NCBI RefSeq assembly: GCF_012275445.1
Contig: NZ_JAAZQK010000006.1
Location: 1-64,000, forward strand
Reading direction: 5' to 3'
Origin: Rhizobacter sp. SG703
GTDB taxonomy: Bacteria > Pseudomonadota > Gammaproteobacteria > Burkholderiales > Burkholderiaceae_C
DNA: 64,000 nt
In this document: positions 49,697 through 60,590 of the stretch, piece by piece
How the letters are laid out: every line of letters begins with the position of its first letter
Numbering within the stretch: position 1 is the stretch's first letter
The notes under the pieces: generated by a model
Seen by the model: the letters and a program-made list of their open reading frames with translations, nothing else
The model's database searches: none
What the model was told of the DNA's origin: nothing
Position numbers and translations under genes: made by a program

Positions 49697-50788
49697 TTAT
49701 TTGGTCGGGACAGGAGCGGCCTTGCCGTGCTCCGGCGACGGCCACAGGCCCCGCGGGCGCGACAACATGATGGCGATCATCGCCAGCGCGATCAGCAGCT
49801 GGCGCAGGATGGCGGCGTCGAGCCGCCCATCGGTCATGTTCTGCAGCGGGCCGGCCACGTAGCGCAGCACCTCGGGCAGGGCCGACAGCAGCAGCGCGCC
49901 GAGGATCACGCCCGGAATGTGGCCGATGCCGCCCAGCACCACCATCGCGACGATCATCACCGACTCCTGCAGGCTGAACGATTCCGGCGAGATGAAGCCC
50001 TGGAAGGTCGAGAACAGCACGCCCGACACGCCGCCGAAGGTGGCGCCCATGCCGAAGGCCAGCAGCTTCAGGTTGCGGGTGTTGATGCCCATCGCCTTGG
50101 CCGCGATTTCGTCCTCGCGGATCGCCATCCACGCACGGCCGATGCGCGAGCGCTCGAGCCGGTAGCAGATCAGCACGCTGAAGATCACCAGCGCGAGGAA
50201 CACGAAGTAGTAGCTGGTGACCGGCGGCAGGTCGACGAGGCCGAACAGGCTGTGGCGCTTGCCGAGGTCGTAGCCGAACAGGTTGAACGAATCGATCTGC
50301 GCGAGGCCCTTCGGCCCGTTGGTGATGTTGACCGGCGCGTCCAGGTTGTTCATGAACACGCGGATGATTTCGCCGAAGCCGAGCGTGACGATCGCGAGGT
50401 AGTCGCCGCGCAGCTTCAGCGTCGGCGCGCCGAGCACCACGCCGAAGATGCCGGCCACCAGCGCCCCGATCGGGATCGCGAGCCACCACGGCGTGTGCAG
50501 CCCGCCCGGGAAGATCTCGGCGATGCGCGGGAAGGTGTCGGCCAGCTGCGGCGATGCGAGCAGGCCGAACAGGTAGGCGCCGACCGCGTAGAACGCGACG
50601 TAGCCCAGGTCGAGCAGGCCGGCGTAGCCGACCACGATGTTCAGGCCGAGCGCGAGCAGCACGTACAGCAGCGCGATGTCGAGGATGCGCACCCAGGCGT
50701 TGCCGAAGTACTGCGCGATGAAGGGCGCGATCGCCAGCACGATGGCCGCGGCGATCCAGGTCCCGAGCTTGTTGTCTCTGAGGTTCAT
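49697..50788 (-). CDS. livM: Branched-chain amino acid ABC transporter permease LivM
   Basis: A 363-residue permease with about ten transmembrane helices. The family region is IALLYVLLALGLNIVVGYAG followed by LLDLGYVAFYAVGAYLFGLL; the coupling segment with the ATPases includes SRIGRAWMAIREDEIAAKAM and GINTRNLKLLAFGMGATFGG. It forms a heterodimer with LivH. There is a gap of 18 bases from livH. Confidence 0.94.
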   Translation of the reverse strand: MNLRDNKLGTWIAAAIVLAIAPFIAQYFGNAWVRILDIALLYVLLALGLNIVVGYAGLLDLGYVAFYAVGAYLFGLLASPQLADTFPRIAEIFPGGLHTPWWLAIPIGALVAGIFGVVLGAPTLKLRGDYLAIVTLGFGEIIRVFMNNLDAPVNITNGPKGLAQIDSFNLFGYDLGKRHSLFGLVDLPPVTSYYFVFLALVIFSVLICYRLERSRIGRAWMAIREDEIAAKAMGINTRNLKLLAFGMGATFGGVSGVLFSTFQGFISPESFSLQESVMIVAMVVLGGIGHIPGVILGALLLSALPEVLRYVAGPLQNMTDGRLDAAILRQLLIALAMIAIMLSRPRGLWPSPEHGKAAPVPTK

Positions 50789-50806
50789 GGTGGGGTTCCT
50801 TGTGCG

Positions 50807-51730
50807 TCAGGCGCGGTCTGCGACACGCTCGCCCAGCAGGCCCTTCGGGCGCAGCGTCAGCACGAGGATCAGCACGATGAAGGCGAAGATGTCCTGGTAG
50901 TGGCTGCCCAGCACGTCGCCGGTCAGGTCGCCGATGTAGCCGGCGCCGAGCGACTCGATCACGCCGAGCGCCACGCCGCCGACCATCGCGCCGGCCAGGT
51001 TGCCGATGCCGCCGAACACCGCGGCGGTGAAGGCCTTCAGCCCCGGCAGGAAGCCCATCGAGTGCTGCACCGAGCCGTAGTTGGCGGCGTACATCACGCC
51101 GGCCAGCGCCGCGAGCGCCGCGCCGATGATGAAGGTGGCCGAGATCACCGTGTCGGGCTTGACGCCCATCAGGCTCGCGACGCGCGGGTTCTCGGCGGTG
51201 GCGCGCATCGCGCGGCCCAGCTTGGTGCGGTTCACCAGGTACATCAGCCCGGCCAGCGTGATCGCGGTGACGACCAGGATCAGGATCTGCACGGTGTTGA
51301 TGACCGCGCCGCCGATGAAGAAGGGCTCGCTCGGCAGCAGGATCGGGTACGACTTGTAGTTCGGCTTCCAGATGATCATCGCGAGCGTCTGCAGCAGCAG
51401 CGACATGCCCATCGCGGTGATCAGCGGCGCGAGCCGCGGCGCGGTGCGCAGCGGCCGGTAGGCGACCTTCTCGATCGTGTAGTTGAGGGCCGAGCACACC
51501 ACGATCGCGGCGATCAGCGAGATCAGCATCAGCAGCCAGCCCGGCAGGCCGGAGCCGGCGAGCGCGGTGACGACCGTCCAACTGGTGAGCGCACCCACCA
51601 TCAGCACCTCGCCGTGCGCGAAATTGATCAGGTTGATGATGCCGTAGACCATCGTGTAGCCCAGTGCGACCAGCGCATACACGCTGCCCAGCACCAGACC
51701 GTTGATGATCTGCTGGATGAAGGTATCCAT
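50807..51730 (-). CDS. livH: Branched-chain amino acid ABC transporter permease LivH
   Basis: A 307-residue permease and first gene of the liv operon. The start MDTFIQQIINGLVLGSVYAL at 51730 is the usual LivH beginning; the upstream extension of the frame has no family similarity. Other marks are GYTMVYGIINLINFAHGEVL, LGRAMRATAENPRVASLMGV and KAFTAAVFGGIGNLAGAMVG. The promoter should lie in the 240 bases before it, which contain no gene. Confidence 0.94.
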   Translation of the reverse strand: MDTFIQQIINGLVLGSVYALVALGYTMVYGIINLINFAHGEVLMVGALTSWTVVTALAGSGLPGWLLMLISLIAAIVVCSALNYTIEKVAYRPLRTAPRLAPLITAMGMSLLLQTLAMIIWKPNYKSYPILLPSEPFFIGGAVINTVQILILVVTAITLAGLMYLVNRTKLGRAMRATAENPRVASLMGVKPDTVISATFIIGAALAALAGVMYAANYGSVQHSMGFLPGLKAFTAAVFGGIGNLAGAMVGGVALGVIESLGAGYIGDLTGDVLGSHYQDIFAFIVLILVLTLRPKGLLGERVADRA

Positions 51731-51969
51731 GTGAAAAGTCTCCTGCGGAAATCCAAGGCGGCAGCCTTGTCGAATCAAGGAACAGCTGCCGCGCGAAGCC
51801 AGCCACCGTTCCTGTAGCAAAAAGCCCGCCGTCGTTATCTGGCGGGCTGCGCTGCACCCTGCTGCACCCAAATGAGGCGGTGGCGGCGGATTCTAGAGGG
51901 CGGCCACCGCGAAAACAGGCCTCGGTTACCCGGGCGGAACAGAACAAGTCTCGGCGTTTACCCGGATCG

Positions 51970-53289
51970 TCAGCGTTTCCTGCTGGACTCCTCGTTCAGC
52001 CGACGCAGTTCCTGCAGGCGCTCGCCGATACGCAGTTCCAGCCCGCGCGGCACGGGCTGGTAGAAGCGAGGCGTTTCCATATCGTCGGGCCAGTAGCGCT
52101 CGCCGGCCGCGAACCCGCCCTCTTCGTCGTGGGCGTAGCGGTACTCGCGACCGTAGTCGAGGTCCTTCATGAGCTTTGTCGGTGCGTTGCGCAGGTGCAG
52201 CGGCACCGGGCGGGTGCCGTCCTGCTGGATGAAGCTGCGCACCGCCTTGTACGCGCTGTAGACGGCGTTCGACTTCGGGGCCATCGCGAGGAACACCACC
52301 GCCTGCGCCAGCGCCAGCTCGCCTTCGGGCGAGCCCAGGCGCTCGTAGGTCTCGGCCGCGTCGAGCGCCATGCGCAGCGCGCGCGGGTCGGCCAAGCCGA
52401 TGTCCTCGCTGGCCATGCGCACCAGGCGGCGGGCCGCATAGCGCGGGTCGACGCCGCCGTCGAGCATGCGCACGAACCAGTAGAGCGAGGCATCGGGATC
52501 GCTGCCGCGCACGGATTTGTGCAGCGCCGAGATGGTGTCGTAGAACTGCTCGCCGCCCTTGTCGTAGCGGCGCAGCTGCTCGCCGAGCGATTTCTCGAGC
52601 TGGGCTTCGTCGATCTCGGCCGCGCTGCCCACCATGCGCACCAGGTTCTCGTAGGCGTTCAGCAGGCGCCGGGCATCGCCATCGGCATAGCCGATCAGGC
52701 GCTTCGCGGCCGGCTCGGTCATCGGCGGCGCGGCCAGCAGCGCGCGGGCGCGCTCCAGCAGCGTCGCCATGTCGGCATCGTCCAGGCTCTTCAGCACGTG
52801 CACCGTCGCGCGCGACAGCAGCGCCGAATTGACCTCGAACGACGGGTTCTCGGTGGTCGCGCCGATGAAGGTGAACAGGCCCGACTCGACGTGCGGCAGG
52901 AAGGCGTCCTGCTGCGCCTTGTTGAAGCGGTGCACCTCGTCGACGAAGACGACGGTCTTGCGACCGGAGGTGCGGGCTGCGTTGGCGCGTTCGACCGCCT
53001 CGCGGATGTCCTTCACGCCGCCGAGCACCGCCGAGATCGCGATGAACTGCGCATCGAACGCATCGGACATCAGCCGCGCCAGCGTCGTCTTGCCGACGCC
53101 CGGCGGGCCCCACAGGATCATCGAATGCAGCCGGCCCGATTCGAACGCGACGCGCAGCGGCTTGCCCTCGCCCAGCAACTGCTGCTGGCCGATCACCTCG
53201 TTCAGCGTGCGCGGGCGAAGCCGCTCGGCGAGGGGGGCCTGGCGATCGGCCTCAGCTTCATCGAAGAAGGGCAGTTGCGGCTCGGCCAT
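51970..53289 (-). CDS. rarA: Replication-associated recombination protein A (RarA/MgsA)
   Basis: A 439-residue AAA+ ATPase that acts at stalled replication forks and single-strand gaps. Walker A is LWGPPGVGKTTLARLM, Walker B is KTVVFVDEVHRFNKAQQDAF, and sensor 1 is FTFIGATTENPSFEVNSALL. The C-terminal tetramerisation region includes DPDASLYWFVRMLDGGVDP and ASEDIGLADPRAL. Its stop precedes the next operon by 240 bases. It lies 6 bases downstream of lolA, in the order ftsK-lolA-rarA common in proteobacteria. Confidence 0.95.
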   Translation of the reverse strand: MAEPQLPFFDEAEADRQAPLAERLRPRTLNEVIGQQQLLGEGKPLRVAFESGRLHSMILWGPPGVGKTTLARLMSDAFDAQFIAISAVLGGVKDIREAVERANAARTSGRKTVVFVDEVHRFNKAQQDAFLPHVESGLFTFIGATTENPSFEVNSALLSRATVHVLKSLDDADMATLLERARALLAAPPMTEPAAKRLIGYADGDARRLLNAYENLVRMVGSAAEIDEAQLEKSLGEQLRRYDKGGEQFYDTISALHKSVRGSDPDASLYWFVRMLDGGVDPRYAARRLVRMASEDIGLADPRALRMALDAAETYERLGSPEGELALAQAVVFLAMAPKSNAVYSAYKAVRSFIQQDGTRPVPLHLRNAPTKLMKDLDYGREYRYAHDEEGGFAAGERYWPDDMETPRFYQPVPRGLELRIGERLQELRRLNEESSRKR

Positions 53290-53295
53290 TCACGC

Positions 53296-53910
53296 TCACT
53301 GTTCGATGAGGTCCGCACCCTTCGGCACGGTGAACACGAAGCTGTCGGGTGCGATCGCCGCATTCGCCGCGAAGCCGCTGAACAGCAGCAGCGAGCGCTG
53401 GCCGAAGCCGTCGGTGATCTCGATCGCCGCGAGCTCCTTCGCCTTGAAGCCGACGCGCACCGCCTGGAACGCGCTGTCCTTGGCCTTCGGCGTCGCCTGC
53501 ACCCACGACAGGCCGTCCTTGTCGGGCAGCGGCGCGAGTTCGAAATCCTTCTCGAGCGAGCCGCCGGCCAGCAGCGCGGCCGGCGTCGCGCCGAGTGCCT
53601 GCGTCAGCTTGCGCGAGCTGGCCTGGTTCAGGTCGGCGTCGTAGATCCAGACCTTCTGGCCGTCGGCGACGATCAGCTGGTTGACCGGCTTCGCGTAGGC
53701 GAAGCGGAAGCGGTTCGGCCGCGCGAACTCGAACGTGCCGCTGGAGTTCTTCTTCTTGACGCCGTCGGGCGCCGTGACGGTCTGCGTGAACGCCGCCTTG
53801 CCGCTCTTCACGTCGCGCACGAACTCGCGCAGCGTGTCGACCGCATCGGCGTGGGCCGCGGCGGCAGCGGTGGCAAGCAGCAGCGCTGCCAGCGAGCGGA
53901 GGGTCTTCAT
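53296..53910 (-). CDS. lolA: Outer-membrane lipoprotein carrier protein LolA
   Basis: A 204-residue periplasmic chaperone that ferries lipoproteins from LolCDE to LolB. The start MKTLRSLAALLLATAAAAAH at 53910 gives a normal signal peptide; a longer frame exists but overlaps ftsK. The mature part shows the LolA pattern (SGKAAFTQTVTAPDG, SSGTFEFARPNRFRFAYAKP, VNQLIVADGQKVWIYDADLN). It lies between ftsK and rarA, probably in one transcript. Confidence 0.92.
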   Translation of the reverse strand: MKTLRSLAALLLATAAAAAHADAVDTLREFVRDVKSGKAAFTQTVTAPDGVKKKNSSGTFEFARPNRFRFAYAKPVNQLIVADGQKVWIYDADLNQASSRKLTQALGATPAALLAGGSLEKDFELAPLPDKDGLSWVQATPKAKDSAFQAVRVGFKAKELAAIEITDGFGQRSLLLFSGFAANAAIAPDSFVFTVPKGADLIEQ

Positions 53911-53923
53911 GCGGGGGAACCGA

Positions 53924-56314
53924 TCATTCATCACGATTGGGCACGACGATGTCGCGGTTGCCGTTGGTGGACATGGCGGTTACGAGCCCGGATTTCTCCA
54001 TTTGTTCCAGCAGGCGGGCCGCGCGGTTGTAGCCGATGCGCAGGTGGCGCTGCACCAGCGAGATCGATGCGCGCCGGTGCTGCAGCACGATGCCGACCGC
54101 CTGGTCGTACATCGGGTCGGCCTCGCCTCCTCCCTCGCCCGCCGCACCCGGAGCGGCCTCGCCGCCTTCGGTGTCGAGCGTGCCGCCCTCGAGGATGCCC
54201 TCGATGTAGTTCGGCTCGCCCTGCTCCTTCAGGTACTTGACGACGCGGTGCACCTCTTCGTCGCTGACGTAGGCGCCGTGCACGCGGATCGGCAGTCCGG
54301 TGCCGGAGGGCATGTACAGCATGTCGCCCATGCCCAGCAACGCTTCGGCACCCATCTGGTCGAGGATGGTGCGGCTGTCGATCTTGCTGCTGACCTGGAA
54401 CGACAGGCGGGTCGGGATGTTGGCCTTGATCAGGCCGGTGATCACGTCGACGCTCGGCCGCTGCGTCGCGAGGATCAGGTGGATGCCAGCCGCGCGCGCC
54501 TTCTGCGCCAGGCGGGCGATCAGCTCCTCGATCTTCTTGCCGACCACCATCATCAGGTCGGCCAGCTCGTCGATCACGACGACGACGAAGGGCAGGCGCT
54601 CCAGCGGCTCGGGCTGCTCCGGCGTCAGGCTGAACGGGTTGCCGAGGATCTCGCCGCGCTCGGCGGCATCGGCGATCTTCTTGTTGTAGCCGCTCAGGTT
54701 GCGCACGCCCAGCTTGCTCATCAGCTTGTAGCGCCGCTCCATCTCGCCGACACACCAGTTCAGCGCATTGGCCGCGTGCTTCATGTCGGTGACGACCGGC
54801 GCCAGCAGGTGCGGGATGCCCTCGTAGACGCTCATTTCGAGCATCTTCGGGTCGATCAGGATCAGCCGCACGTCGCGTGCCTCGGCCTTGTAGAGCAGGC
54901 TCAGGATCATCGCGTTGATGCCGACCGACTTGCCCGAGCCGGTGGTGCCGGCCACCAGGCAGTGCGGCATCTTCGCGAGGTCGGCCACCACCGGGCCGCC
55001 GACAATGTCCTTGCCCAGGCCCATCGTCAGCTGCGACGACGCGTCGTTGTAGACCTGCGAGCCGAGGATCTCCGACAGGCGGATCGTCTGCCGCTTCGCG
55101 TTCGGCAGCTCGAGCGCCATGTAGTTCTTGCCGGGGATCGTCTCGACGACCCGGATGCTGACGAGGCTCAGCGAACGCGCCAGGTCCTTCGCGAGGTTGA
55201 CGACCTGCGAGCCCTTCACGCCGGTGGCCGGTTCGATCTCGTAGCGCGTGATCACCGGCCCCGGCGACGCGGCCACCACGCGCACCTCGACGCCGAAGTC
55301 CTTCAGCTTCTTCTCGATCAGCCGCGAGGTCATCTCCAGCGTCTCGGGCGTCACCGTCTCCATGCGACCGGGCGCGGCGTCGAGCAGGTCGACCTGCGGC
55401 AGCCGGGTGTCGGTGAGCTCGGTGAAAAGCGGCTTCTGGCGCTCCTTGACGACCCGCTCCGACTTCGGCACCTCGACCACCGGCGTCTCGATGACGATCG
55501 GCGCGTGGTCTTCGGCCAGCTGGTGCTCGACCTCGACGACATGCTCACGCTCGCGCAGCGCCTGTTCGCCGAGGCGGTGGTCTTCGGCGCGCTCGATGCG
55601 CTCGACGCGGCGCTCGCGCAGCGAATCGATCCAGGCGCCGATGCGCTCGGCCAGGCGCACCCAGGAGAAACCAAATGCAAGTGCGCTGCCGGCCACCAGC
55701 ATCGCGATCCACAACACGCCGGAGCCGGCGAAGCCGAGCAGCTTCATGCTGGCCGGGCCGAGCAGGTAGCCGAGCACGCCGCCGGCGTGGCCGCCGGCGA
55801 CGAAGCTTTCCCATTGGTAGAGCCGCGTCCATTCGAGCGCAGTGCTCGCCACCATCAGCAGCAGCACGCCGACCCAGAAGGCCCACAGCGGGCGGCGCTT
55901 GTCGCGCGGGCCCGCATGCTCTTCGCCGTGGCGCAGCAGCCGGGCCAGCGCCGAGAGCCACGCGCGCGCGGCGATCGCCACCAGCCACCAGGCCGAGTAG
56001 CCGAACACGACGAACGCGATGTCGGAGAACCAGGCGCCCAGCGAACCGGCCTTGTTCAACGCGGCAGCGGCGGACCCGGAGGTGGAGAACGCACTGTCGG
56101 CCGCCTGGTGCGTGGCCAGCGCCAGCACCGCCAGCAGCCACAGCACGCCGCCGATCAGCACCGCGAGCTGCGTGCGCAGGCCGGCGCGGTCGACGTCGGC
56201 ATCACCGCCGCCGGTGGCGGAGCGAGTGTAGGTGCCGCCGGCGTGGGCCGGGGCGGCATGGTTCGGTGCGGCAGCGCCGCCGTCGGCACGAAGCGATCCG
56301 AGCGGAAAAGTCAT
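53924..56314 (-). CDS. ftsK: DNA translocase FtsK
   Basis: A 796-residue septal DNA pump. Four N-terminal transmembrane helices lie at about 45-230, followed by a short acidic linker. The motor has Walker [21 protein letters not shown] and Walker [21 protein letters not shown]. The C-terminal gamma winged helix ([20 protein letters not shown]) recognises KOPS and contacts XerD. It is shorter than the E. coli protein because the linker is short, normal for this class. Confidence 0.95.
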   Translation of the reverse strand: MTFPLGSLRADGGAAAPNHAAPAHAGGTYTRSATGGGDADVDRAGLRTQLAVLIGGVLWLLAVLALATHQAADSAFSTSGSAAAALNKAGSLGAWFSDIAFVVFGYSAWWLVAIAARAWLSALARLLRHGEEHAGPRDKRRPLWAFWVGVLLLMVASTALEWTRLYQWESFVAGGHAGGVLGYLLGPASMKLLGFAGSGVLWIAMLVAGSALAFGFSWVRLAERIGAWIDSLRERRVERIERAEDHRLGEQALREREHVVEVEHQLAEDHAPIVIETPVVEVPKSERVVKERQKPLFTELTDTRLPQVDLLDAAPGRMETVTPETLEMTSRLIEKKLKDFGVEVRVVAASPGPVITRYEIEPATGVKGSQVVNLAKDLARSLSLVSIRVVETIPGKNYMALELPNAKRQTIRLSEILGSQVYNDASSQLTMGLGKDIVGGPVVADLAKMPHCLVAGTTGSGKSVGINAMILSLLYKAEARDVRLILIDPKMLEMSVYEGIPHLLAPVVTDMKHAANALNWCVGEMERRYKLMSKLGVRNLSGYNKKIADAAERGEILGNPFSLTPEQPEPLERLPFVVVVIDELADLMMVVGKKIEELIARLAQKARAAGIHLILATQRPSVDVITGLIKANIPTRLSFQVSSKIDSRTILDQMGAEALLGMGDMLYMPSGTGLPIRVHGAYVSDEEVHRVVKYLKEQGEPNYIEGILEGGTLDTEGGEAAPGAAGEGGGEADPMYDQAVGIVLQHRRASISLVQRHLRIGYNRAARLLEQMEKSGLVTAMSTNGNRDIVVPNRDE

Positions 56315-56350
56315 CCAGGCATTGTGGCCGATCGAGCCAGATCATCCAGC

Positions 56351-56498
56351 GGCCGCCGCGGAACCGGCTTCGCCGGGCCGCTGGCGGCGCCAACCACCAG
56401 AGTTGGTTGGGTCTCGTGCCGTCCAAGTCCGCGCAGGCGGCCTTGGAGCCGCGGCACTCGGCCCCTTGAGGGGAAGGCGCGCAGCGCCCTCGGGGTGG
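56351..56498. repeat. Dispersed intergenic repeat, copy 2
   Basis: GGAACCGGCTTCGCCGGGCC near the left and CGGCCCCTTGAGGGGAAGGC then GCGCAGCGCC near the right, separated by a CCAACCACC/GGTTGG inverted pair. It shares modules with 48121-48178. It fills the space between ftsK and the Crp/Fnr gene and shows no coding signal. Confidence 0.55.
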
Positions 56499-57167
56499 TC
56501 AACCACTTGTCAGGCGCTCCTTGATGATCACCGAGCCGTTCTCCTGCGTCTCGACGATGCCGCGGTCTTCGAGGTCCTTCATCACGCGGCTGACCATCTC
56601 GCGCGAGGCGCCGACGATCTTCGCCAGGTCCTGGCGCGACACCTTGTTGCGGATGATCTTCACCTCGCCGTCCATCTCGGACATGTCGAGCAGCGATCGC
56701 GCGACGCGGCCGTAGACGTCGAGCAGCGCGAGCGATTCGATCTGGCGGTCGGCGCTGCGCAGCCGCGACACCAGGCCGCGCATGATCGCGTACGACAGGC
56801 TCGAATTCTCCGGCAGGCAACGCGCGAACTCGGCGCGGCCGAGGATCAGCATGTCGGTCTGCACCTCGGCGCGGACGGTGGCGGAGTGGGGTTCGTTGTC
56901 GATCAGGCTCATCTCGCCGACATAGTCGCCCGGCTGCAGCACCGCGAGGATGACCTCTCGGCCGCGCGAATCGGACGTGAGCACGCGGGCCCGGCCGGTC
57001 AGCAGGATGAAGAGGGCATTCGACTTCTTGCCATGCTCCACGACGATTTCACCGCGACGGAAGCGGCGCTTGACCACGCTGTCGGCGATCGCCGTCGCCT
57101 GCTCGTTGGTGAGCATCGAGAACAGCGGTACGCGCCGAATGAGGTCAAGATTGGACAACATGGCCAT
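56499..57167 (-). CDS. Crp/Fnr-family transcription regulator
   Basis: A 222-residue regulator. Residues about 10-125 form the cyclic-nucleotide-binding fold (FRRGEIVVEHGKKSNALFIL, GDYVGEMSLIDNEPHSATVR). A dimer helix is at about 130-155. The C-terminal winged helix is SRQDLAKIVGASREMVSRVM with KDLEDRGIVETQENGSVII. The N-terminal Cys cluster of Fnr is absent, so it is not an oxygen-sensing FeS protein; the ligand may be cAMP, c-di-GMP or none. It is divergent from trxB. Confidence 0.9.
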   Translation of the reverse strand: MAMLSNLDLIRRVPLFSMLTNEQATAIADSVVKRRFRRGEIVVEHGKKSNALFILLTGRARVLTSDSRGREVILAVLQPGDYVGEMSLIDNEPHSATVRAEVQTDMLILGRAEFARCLPENSSLSYAIMRGLVSRLRSADRQIESLALLDVYGRVARSLLDMSEMDGEVKIIRNKVSRQDLAKIVGASREMVSRVMKDLEDRGIVETQENGSVIIKERLTSG

Positions 57168-57257
57168 CGAACTTCCTCCTGTTTGGGGTGGTTGCCGGCA
57201 AACGTGAAAAACTCACAGTTCCTACAATTTCGCTATTGTCACCATTACGCAGATTGA

Positions 57258-58328
<1,071 letters not shown>

Positions 58329-58330
58329 AC

Positions 58331-58359
58331 TGGCACCTGGCCAAAAAGCTGGCTATAAT
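58331..58359 (+). promoter_or_regulatory. Probable promoter of rpmB-rpmG
   Basis: A perfect -10 box TATAAT lies at 58354-58359. The -35 position (about 58331-58336, TGGCAC) is weak. The transcript would have a leader of about 170 bases before rpmB, long enough for autoregulation, though no specific structure was identified. Confidence 0.5.
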
Positions 58360-58540
58360 CGCGGTCTTTGCCGAAAGCGGCAGGCCGTTCAGTGAAGTTC
58401 AATGAAGGGTCTGGAACGCGCTTTCGAAGAGGCATCCACCAAGCCACAACGGTCACGTCGACTCCGGAAACCCCGGCCCAGACGATCTGAAGCCTGCTCT
58501 GGGTGCCACTCCTGAAACGAGATTCAAGTGGAGAAGCGTC

Positions 58541-58792
58541 ATGGCACGCGTCTGTGAAGTAACGGGTAAGGGCCCGATGACGGGAAACAATGTTTCCCAC
58601 GCCAACAACCGTACCAAGCGTCGTTTCCTGCCGAATCTGCAGTACCGCCGCTTCTGGGTCGAAAGCGAGAACCGTTGGGTTCGTCTGCGCGTTTCAGCCG
58701 CAGGTCTGCGCCTGATCGACAAGCATGGCATCGAGAAGGTGCTGGCTGACAAGCAGATCGCCGACAAGCAACAAGCCGCCGGCAAACACTGA
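58541..58792 (+). CDS. rpmB: Ribosomal protein bL28
   Basis: An 83-residue large-subunit protein ([60 protein letters not shown]). It is slightly longer than the usual 77-78 residues owing to a Lys/Gln-rich tail. It is followed 14 bases later by rpmG, the normal pair in proteobacteria. Confidence 0.96.
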   Translation: MARVCEVTGKGPMTGNNVSHANNRTKRRFLPNLQYRRFWVESENRWVRLRVSAAGLRLIDKHGIEKVLADKQIADKQQAAGKH

Positions 58793-58806
58793 TTTAGGAG
58801 CTGATC

Positions 58807-58974
58807 ATGGCAAAAGGTGGACGCGAAAAGATCAAGCTGGAATCGTCAGCCGGCACCGGTCACTTCTACACGACCGACAAGAACAAGAAGACGACGCCCG
58901 AGAAGATCGAGATCATGAAGTTCGATCCGAAGGCTCGCAAGCACGTGATGTACAAGGAAACGAAGCTGAAGTAA
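58807..58974 (+). CDS. rpmG: Ribosomal protein bL33
   Basis: A 55-residue large-subunit protein ([20 protein letters not shown], then [19 protein letters not shown]). AGGAG lies upstream. It contains no Cys, so it is the zinc-independent form. It ends just before a strong hairpin terminator. Confidence 0.96.
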   Translation: MAKGGREKIKLESSAGTGHFYTTDKNKKTTPEKIEIMKFDPKARKHVMYKETKLK

Positions 58975-58988
58975 TTCGGTTGCGCTTC

Positions 58989-59025
58989 ACCAGAAACCCG
59001 CCCGGCGCATCGCCCGGCGGGTTTT
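58989..59025 (+). terminator. Rho-independent terminator of rpmB-rpmG
   Basis: AACCCGCC and GGCGGGTT arms enclose a GC-rich loop and run into TTTTTTG, 15 bases after the rpmG stop. Confidence 0.85.
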
Positions 59026-59141
59026 TTGTTGACCAGAACCGATCGAGCAAGACCCATAGCCCGCATGCCAATCCGGGACGCCCCTGACTGGAGCTCCCGC
59101 CCGATCCGCACACCCCGATCAGACAACGCCCCGGCAGACGT

Positions 59142-59169
59142 AAAAAAGCCCGCTCGAAGCGGGCCTTTT
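59142..59169 (-). terminator. Terminator of the desaturase gene (possibly bidirectional)
   Basis: AAAAAAGCCCGCT and AGCGGGCCTTTT arms with a CGA loop; on the minus strand the stem ends in a T run, 20 bases beyond the desaturase stop. It also ends in Ts on the plus strand. Confidence 0.8.
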
Positions 59170-59189
59170 CGACAGGAGGCAGAGAAGCC

Positions 59190-60419
59190 TCAGGCGTGCG
59201 CAGCGCGCAGCTTGACCGCAAACTCCTGCAGCGCGGCAATCCCGCTCTCTTCGGCCTTCTTGCACCAAGCCTGCAGATCGGCCACCAGCTGTTCTGCCGA
59301 CACGTTGGTGCGGGTCCAGAGCTGGCGCAGTTCTTCGCGCATCGTCACCAGTTTCGACAGCGCCGGGCTGTCGGCACAGACGCTGGCCACCTGGGCCTTC
59401 ACGTGCGCCGGGATCTTGTCCTCGTCGCGGTGCAGCCAGCGGCGCGCCAGGCGCATGTTGGCCAGCTTGGCGCTGCCGGCGGCGACACCTTCGGCCTTCA
59501 GGCGCTTGACCTCGGCCCGGCATGCATCGCGCAGCCCGCCGGCGTACTTGGCCATCACCTCGTAGCGGTTGGCGATGATCGCCTCGAGCGTCTTCGAATC
59601 GGCGACCGGCCTGACGTCGCCCAGGCGCAGCATCGGCGGCGTCTTGCGGACCTTGGCCAGGCCGAGCATCTCCAGGCCGCGGATGTAGGCCCAGCCGATG
59701 TCGAACTCGTATTTCTTGACCGACAGCTTGGCCGAGGTCGGGTAGGTGTGGTGGTTGTTGTGCAACTCCTCGCCGCCGATGATGATGCCCCATGGCGAGA
59801 TGTTGGTGCTGGCGTCGACCGCCTCGAAATTGCGGTAACCCCACCAGTGGCCCAGGCCGTTGATGATGCCGGCTGCGGTGATCGGGATCCACGCCATCTG
59901 GATCGCCCAGATCGTGGCGCCGATCGCACCGAACAGCGCCAGGTCGATGATCAGCATCACGCCGACGCCCTGCCAGCTGTAGCGGGTGTAGAGGTTGCGT
60001 TCGATCCAGTCGTCCGGCGTGTTGTGGCCGTACTTCGACAGCGTTTCCTGGTTCTTGGCTTCGGCGCGGTACAGCTCGCTGCCGGTCAGCAGGACCGTCT
60101 TGATGCCGTGCGCGACCGGGCTGTGCGGATCATCTTGCGTCTCGCATTTGGCGTGGTGCTTGCGGTGGATCGCGACCCACTCCTTGGTCACCATGCCGGT
60201 CGTCAGCCACAGCCAGAGCCGGAAGAAATGCGACGGCACCGCATGCAGGTCGAGCGCGCGGTGAGCCTGCGAGCGGTGCAGAAAGATCGTGACCGATGCA
60301 ATCGTGATGTGGGTCAGAACCAGCGCGATGATGACAATTTGCCACCACGTGGTTTCGACCAGGCCGTTCGCCAGCCAGTTCACCAGAGCATCCCAGACCG
60401 TCATCAACAGGTTCATCAA
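59190..60419 (-). CDS. Fatty acid (acyl) desaturase
   Basis: A 409-residue membrane di-iron desaturase. The three His boxes are HRSQAH, HRKHH and HNNHH, in the order of delta-9 acyl-CoA/acyl-lipid desaturases. Transmembrane helices flank the first (WWQIVIIALVLTHITIASVT) and lie before the third (LIIDLALFGAIGATIWAIQM). The C-terminal 100 residues are soluble and helical, an extension seen in this betaproteobacterial subfamily. It introduces a double bond in membrane lipids, often in response to cold. Confidence 0.93.
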   Translation of the reverse strand: MMNLLMTVWDALVNWLANGLVETTWWQIVIIALVLTHITIASVTIFLHRSQAHRALDLHAVPSHFFRLWLWLTTGMVTKEWVAIHRKHHAKCETQDDPHSPVAHGIKTVLLTGSELYRAEAKNQETLSKYGHNTPDDWIERNLYTRYSWQGVGVMLIIDLALFGAIGATIWAIQMAWIPITAAGIINGLGHWWGYRNFEAVDASTNISPWGIIIGGEELHNNHHTYPTSAKLSVKKYEFDIGWAYIRGLEMLGLAKVRKTPPMLRLGDVRPVADSKTLEAIIANRYEVMAKYAGGLRDACRAEVKRLKAEGVAAGSAKLANMRLARRWLHRDEDKIPAHVKAQVASVCADSPALSKLVTMREELRQLWTRTNVSAEQLVADLQAWCKKAEESGIAALQEFAVKLRAAHA

Positions 60420-60590
60420 ATCGCCTTTGCACCGTCACACAAGAAACGGGTCCCGCATTGTAGGGGGACCCCTCCACAAACAACCCGCAGAAAGAGCGGG
60501 GTTTGCACCATCCAGTTCCGCAGATGACCGCCGGCTGACCGAAATCAAGCCCACCATGTTGGCGCTCACTGACTAATTTCGTCAGGCAGC

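Noticed and set aside
49286-51817. An 843-codon plus-strand frame opposite livG, livM and livH
   Set aside because: Antisense shadow; the minus strand carries unmistakable transporter genes with good spacing.
53735-56524. A 929-codon plus-strand frame opposite ftsK
   Set aside because: Antisense of ftsK; no signals of its own.
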